DNA from: Alitiscatomonas aceti
GTDB lineage: Bacteria; Bacillota; Clostridia; Lachnospirales; Lachnospiraceae
Direction: 5' to 3'
Assembly: GCF_025567195.1 (NCBI RefSeq)
Contig: NZ_JAOQJF010000010.1
Span: forward strand, 29,348 to 93,347
Length of the DNA stretch: 64,000 nucleotides
The position numbers and the translations under genes are program-made. This document shows, in pieces, positions 60,147 through 64,000 of the stretch. Positions within the stretch are counted from its first letter, which is position 1. Every line of letters begins with the position of its first letter. Below the pieces are notes generated by a model. That model searched no databases, was not told the origin of the DNA, and saw only the letters and a program-made list of their open reading frames with translations.

Positions 60147-61016
60147 ATGGCCGTTTTTCGCATTGAACGGACCCGTGATTATACCGTGATGAGCAATCAT
60201 CATTTACGAAATGCAAACCTGTCGTTAAAAGCCAAGGGGCTGCTTTCCATGATGCTGTCTTTGCCAGAGGACTGGAATTACACCACCCGTGGCCTTGCAA
60301 AGATCTGTAAGGAGGGCGTGGATGCCATCGGTGCTGCCCTGCGTGAACTGGAAGGAGCCGGATATATCGTGCGCCATCAGAGACGCGATAAAAGTGGGCG
60401 GATCACAGATACCGAGTATGTCATCTATGAACAGCCCCAGCCAGATATGTCCCAGCCGGATACGGCTTCACCAGATACGGAAAACCCGGATATGGTAAAA
60501 CCGGATACGGAAAAGCCCGCAGAATTAAATATAGAGAAATCAAATACAGAAAAAACAATTACTTATGGATCAAGTACCGATTCCATTCCCTTCCGGGAAA
60601 CAGCGGCGGCAAGACCGCCGGAACGGAAAGGAAGGGATGCGATGTCTGTCACAGAGATAGAAAATTATCGGGAGTTGATTTTGGAGAATATCGAGTATGA
60701 CTGTCTGAAGCGGCGTTATCCGCTCTACCGGGATGACCTAAATGAGATCGTAGAGCTGTTGGTAGAAACGGTCTGTGCCAAACGAAAGACCACCCGAATC
60801 TCTGGGGCAGACTTCCCTCACGAGATCGTGCGTTCCCGCTTTTTGAAGTTGGATAGCTCCCACATCGAGTTTGTCATGGACTGTCTGCAAAAGAACACCA
60901 CCCAGGTACGCAACATGAAGCAGTACCTGCTTGCGGTGCTGTTCAATGCGCCTACCACCATGAACAATCACTTCACTTCATTGGTCAACCACGATATGCA
61001 CGCAGGCGGCTGGTAA
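60147..61016 (+). CDS. Replication initiator-like protein (DUF6017 C-terminus)
   Basis: ATG 60147 follows GGAAGGAG. The N-terminal winged helix (about 10-95) has LSLKAKGLLSMMLSLPEDWN and DAIGAALRELEGAGYIVRHQ. A low-complexity linker with repeated PDT and PDM units (about 105-135) joins it to a helical C-terminal domain (about 165-289) of DUF6017 type. This is the usual replication initiator of these ICEs and plasmids, and fits the par genes upstream. Confidence 0.8.
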   Translation: MAVFRIERTRDYTVMSNHHLRNANLSLKAKGLLSMMLSLPEDWNYTTRGLAKICKEGVDAIGAALRELEGAGYIVRHQRRDKSGRITDTEYVIYEQPQPDMSQPDTASPDTENPDMVKPDTEKPAELNIEKSNTEKTITYGSSTDSIPFRETAAARPPERKGRDAMSVTEIENYRELILENIEYDCLKRRYPLYRDDLNEIVELLVETVCAKRKTTRISGADFPHEIVRSRFLKLDSSHIEFVMDCLQKNTTQVRNMKQYLLAVLFNAPTTMNNHFTSLVNHDMHAGGW

Positions 61017-61050
61017 AGGCCGCCTTTTATCATGCCAAAGGAGGCACGAC

Positions 61051-61797
61051 ATGAACCAGATGGAAATTTTCAAAAACCCGGAGTTTGGCAGTATCCGTGT
61101 CATTGAGGAAAACGGCAAATACCTGTTCTGCGGAACGGATGTGGCCGCTGCGCTGGGGTACAGCAATCCCCGCGATGCAATTATCCGCCATTGTAGGTAT
61201 GTCGTGAAACGCGACGCACCTCACCCACAAAGCCCCGACCGCAAAATCAGTATGACTTTTATCCCAGAAGGCGATTTGTACCGCCTGATTGTTCATAGCA
61301 AATTGCCATCGGCAGAGCAGTTTGAACGGTGGGTATTCGATGAGGTCCTGCCTACCATTCGTAAGCACGGGGCTTATCTCACAAAAGAGAAGCTGTGGGA
61401 GATTGCCACTTCCCCGGAAGCTCTGATGAAGCTCTGCTCAGACCTGTTGGCTGAGCGTGAAGCGAATATTTCTCTGCGTAAGGAAAATGCACAGCTGGAG
61501 GGCAAAGCCGCTTTCTATGACCTGTTCATCGACTTAAAGCACAGCACCAATCTCAGGACTACCGCCAAAGAGTTGGATGTCCCGGAGCGCCGGTTTGTCC
61601 GGTTTCTGATAGAACGGCGGTTTGTGTACCGCACGGCATCCGGAAATGTGCTGCCTTATGCCAATGTGAAAAATGCAGGGCTGTTTTGCGTCAAAGACTA
61701 CTGCAACCACGGCCATACCGGTTCCTACACGCTGGTCACGCCCCAGGGCAAGCTCTACTTTGCTCAGCTGCGGGAGATGATCTTGCTGGTCTCATAA
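61051..61797 (+). CDS. BRO/KilAC-family antirepressor
   Basis: The BRO-N domain (about 1-110) has FCGTDVAAALGYSNPRDAII and LYRLIVHSKLPSAEQFERWV. The C-terminal KilAC domain (about 150-245) has RTTAKELDVPERRFVRFLIE and LVTPQGKLYFAQLREMIL. Such proteins act as antirepressors in phages and ICEs. AAAGGAGG precedes ATG. Confidence 0.88.
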   Translation: MNQMEIFKNPEFGSIRVIEENGKYLFCGTDVAAALGYSNPRDAIIRHCRYVVKRDAPHPQSPDRKISMTFIPEGDLYRLIVHSKLPSAEQFERWVFDEVLPTIRKHGAYLTKEKLWEIATSPEALMKLCSDLLAEREANISLRKENAQLEGKAAFYDLFIDLKHSTNLRTTAKELDVPERRFVRFLIERRFVYRTASGNVLPYANVKNAGLFCVKDYCNHGHTGSYTLVTPQGKLYFAQLREMILLVS

Positions 61798-61819
61798 GAA
61801 CAGAAAGGAAGTGGGTTTT

Positions 61820-62131
61820 ATGCAGGAAGGCAAAACAATCGGTCAGCTGATGGAGGAAATGCGCCAGAAGGCCGGGGCGCAGAACTACCACGGACATGAC
61901 TACATGGATCTCCAGCGATTTGCGGAGAACACCCGGCACATGATTATTTTTGATGTGTTGACCCATGACTCCCCGGTGGGCTGGAAAGGAGAACGCACCC
62001 GCCTGTTTTTGTCAGAGATAGGCTATGAAAAAGCTCTGGACAGTCAGGCAAAGGGGCAGATCAAGATTCTCAGCCATGCAAAGGTCAGAAATGGAGATTT
62101 GTTTTATGACCACAAAGAACAGATACGATAG
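61820..62131 (+). CDS. Hypothetical ICE protein, 103 aa (paralogue of 59591)
   Basis: ATG 61820. The core NTRHMIIFDVL, RLFLSEIGYEKALDSQAKGQ and IKILSHAKVRNGDLF repeats that of the protein at 59591-59866. An extra N-terminal helix is present. Role unknown. Confidence 0.65.
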   Translation: MQEGKTIGQLMEEMRQKAGAQNYHGHDYMDLQRFAENTRHMIIFDVLTHDSPVGWKGERTRLFLSEIGYEKALDSQAKGQIKILSHAKVRNGDLFYDHKEQIR

Positions 62132-62143
62132 GAGGAATCCGAT

Positions 62144-62563
62144 ATGAATGAGGAAAAGAAAGTACCCTTCAAGTGGGAATACGGGGAAGAAACCATATCG
62201 CTGCAACTTGGAATGTATGCGAATAATCAGCGGCTCTATATCGGCATGATTACCCATACAGAAGATGGAGCAGAGCCGTTTGCAGATATGACGGTGAACC
62301 TTCCAGGGTATTCCCTGGACCCTGGAGAGGCGTTTATTTCCGGTGACATCAGCAAGGACCTGCTGAGATTCATCAAAGAGAACAAATTGGGGAAGGTGCT
62401 TCCCTATCAGGTGCAGTCCGGTTATGGAAAATATTCTGCTGTTGCCTTTGATCTGGAAAAGTTGAAGGCATTTGACCCTAAAGGCGTGGCAGAGTTTCGG
62501 AAAGAATGGAATCTGCCGGACAAGAAGCCGGTAAAGAAAAAGAACCGCGGGATGGAGCGATGA
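62144..62563 (+). CDS. DUF4313-family protein
   Basis: A strand-rich protein of 139 residues fitting DUF4313: ISLQLGMYANNQRLYIGMIT, DMTVNLPGYSLDPGEAFISG and LRFIKENKLGKVL. AGGAGG precedes ATG. It is common in Firmicute ICEs with PcfB and TraG; function unknown. Confidence 0.75.
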   Translation: MNEEKKVPFKWEYGEETISLQLGMYANNQRLYIGMITHTEDGAEPFADMTVNLPGYSLDPGEAFISGDISKDLLRFIKENKLGKVLPYQVQSGYGKYSAVAFDLEKLKAFDPKGVAEFRKEWNLPDKKPVKKKNRGMER

Positions 62564-62643
62564 AGAAATATTTTCTCCGGCGGCTGGTGGTTCCGCCTTA
62601 GAAATAAATGCACCACCCCTGCACATTTTGTGGAAAGGAGGAG

Positions 62644-62971
62644 ATGAAAATGCAGGAAGAAGTGGAAAACAGGACTTTAACGCTGGTTGTCAGCGGAACA
62701 AAGTTTACCGGCAGGCTGCTCAAAGCTGCCATCAGCAAGTACATGGCCCACTGCAAGGAAAAGAAGCTGCAAAAGAAAAGAAGCCGTGACGCTCCTGTGA
62801 CACCCCACGGCAAACAGACCGTCAAGCAGCTCATTGGTCAGAATCAGGGGATCTCCAATATTGAGATCACAGACCCCTCCATCAAGGAATTTGAGAAGAT
62901 CGCCCGGAAATATGGTGTGGACTATGCGGTGAAGAAAGACCGCAGTAGCACCCCGCCCAAGTATCTGATCT
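62644..62971 (+). CDS. pcfB: PcfB/DUF3801-type conjugation protein (3' end in gap)
   Basis: The start ATG 62644 follows AAAGGAGG. The visible 109 residues have TLVVSGTKFTGRLLKAAISK and the typical VKQLIGQNQGISNIEITDPS and EFEKIARKYGVDYAVKKDRS. The rest is hidden in the N run. PcfB binds DNA near the coupling protein in conjugation. Confidence 0.8.
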
Positions 62972-63403
62972 NNNNNNNNNNNNNNNNNNNNNNNNNNNNN
63001 NNNNNNNNNNNNNNNNNNNNNNNNNNNNNNNNNNNNNNNNNNNNNNNNNNNNNNNNNNNNNNNNNNNNNNNNNNNNNNNNNNNNNNNNNNNNNNNNNNNN
63101 NNNNNNNNNNNNNNNNNNNNNNNNNNNNNNNNNNNNNNNNNNNNNNNNNNNNNNNNNNNNNNNNNNNNNNNNNNNNNNNNNNNNNNNNNNNNNNNNNNNN
63201 NNNNNNNNNNNNNNNNNNNNNNNNNNNNNNNNNNNNNNNNNNNNNNNNNNNNNNNNNNNNNNNNNNNNNNNNNNNNNNNNNNNNNNNNNNNNNNNNNNNN
63301 NNNNNNNNNNNNNNNNNNNNNNNNNNNNNNNNNNNNNNNNNNNNNNNNNNNNNNNNNNNNNNNNNNNNNNNNNNNNNNNNNNNNNNNNNNNNNNNNNNNN
63401 NNN
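62972..63403. other. Assembly gap (432 N)
   Basis: No sequence is available. It probably contains the end of pcfB and the start of traG. Confidence 0.99.
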
Positions 63404-63779
63404 GCCTAGCCTGCACCCGTTGGATCTGCTGGTGGGGCTGTGCTGCGGTGCTGGCCTGCGTCTGGCGGTGTATCTCAAAAGTAAAAACGCCAAGAAGTAC
63501 CGTCACGGTATGGAGTATGGCTCTGCCCGTTGGGGAACCCGTGAGGATATTGTTCCCTACATCGACCCGGTGTTCCAGAACAATGTCATTCTCACAAAAA
63601 CCGAAAGCCTGACCATGAACAGCCGACCCAAGGACCCAAAGACCGCCAGAAACAAAAATGTGCTGGTGATCGGCGGCTCCGGTTCCGGCAAGACCCGCTT
63701 CTGGCTCAAACCGAATTTGATGCAGATGCACAGTTCTTATGTGGTCACAGACCCAAAGGGCTATACTTGGAGAGGATAG
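63404..63779 (+). pseudogene. TraG/VirD4 coupling protein, 5' part, interrupted
   Basis: The frame is open from the gap (PSLHPLDLLVGLCCGAGL) with a membrane helix, then EYGSARWGTREDIVPYIDPV, the Walker A motif VLVIGGSGSGKTRFWLKPNL and YVVTDPKG. Normal TraG proteins go on from DPKG for several hundred residues, but here the frame reads YTWRG and stops at 63777-63779. The break falls just before a second serine recombinase, so this looks like an insertion into traG. Confidence 0.85.
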
Positions 63780-63832
63780 AGAAAGGGTGTGTCACACGAG
63801 ATAAAAGTACATAACGAAGGGAGGTTAAAACC

Positions 63833-64000
63833 GTGGCAAAGAAAGAAGAAATCAAAATCACAGCGTTGTATGAGCGACTGTCCAGAGATGATGAACAGGT
63901 CGGAGAATCCAACAGTATCCAGAATCAGAAAATGTACCTTGAAGAATATGCCCGTCAGCACGGCATGAGAAATATCCGGCATTTTTCGGACGATGGGTAC
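63833..64000 (+). CDS. Second large serine recombinase, 5' part
   Basis: GTG 63833 follows AAGGGAGG at 8 bases. The 56 visible residues carry the resolvase start KITALYERLSRDDEQ with the catalytic serine at residue 17, and SNSIQNQKMYLEEYA. The pattern is that of TndX/TnpX-type recombinases. The gene continues past the window and belongs to the element inserted in traG. Confidence 0.85.
   Translation, partial: MAKKEEIKITALYERLSRDDEQVGESNSIQNQKMYLEEYARQHGMRNIRHFSDDGY

Overview
The window looks like the chromosome of a gut Firmicute, most likely a Lachnospiraceae-type Clostridium. Grounds: strong AGGAGG ribosome sites, family-I glutamate dehydrogenase, an iron-type operon of DUF2325, DUF3793 and flavodoxin, a PadR/DUF2812 pair, and Firmicute ICE modules. 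No rRNA or tRNA gene was seen.

Bases 1-26,263 hold one uninterrupted plus-strand array of 36 tightly packed or overlapping genes. Many belong to families known as immunity proteins of polymorphic-toxin systems or found beside them: SUKH, SUKH-3, DUF1963, DKNYY, DUF2262, DUF4241, DUF4259, DUF5713, DUF6881, NTF2-fold, Imm51-like, Imm32-like, SF0329, CbrC, ankyrin. At its centre is a 2065-residue protein that chains several such domains together (15255-21452). No toxin gene lies inside the window, so the array looks like a stockpile of antidotes. A WYL-domain regulator follows it directly.

Bases 26,292-32,800 are the more AT-rich regulatory and integration module of a mobile element: XRE repressor plus ImmA-type protease, two matching 20-bp operators, a sigma-like activator followed by CCGAC-box repeats, a structured leader with an 11-residue leader peptide and a hairpin that masks a ribosome site, a second sigma-like protein, a MobC-like protein and a large serine recombinase. 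A candidate attachment palindrome lies just beyond the recombinase.

Bases 33,200-53,405 are ordinary chromosome: PadR with DUF2812, an N-acyl-D-amino-acid deacylase, a DtxR-family repressor divergent from its probable target operon, a regulator divergent from gdhA, a D-2-hydroxyacid dehydrogenase, an M20 amidohydrolase, an ECF sigma factor with its anti-sigma, aroE, aroK, LysR, a LytTR protein, an aminotransferase, RidA, CapA and an EamA transporter.

Bases 53,439-64,000 are a second accessory region that shows decay: a surface protein lacking a signal peptide, remnants of a DinD-like gene, a relaxase and a ribosomal-protection-type GTPase, a YhcG-type nuclease, then an ICE/plasmid core (ParA, ParB, replication initiator, antirepressor, PcfB, TraG/VirD4). 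A 432-base run of N separates pcfB from traG. The traG frame breaks just after its Walker A motif where a second serine recombinase begins, which suggests one element nested in another.
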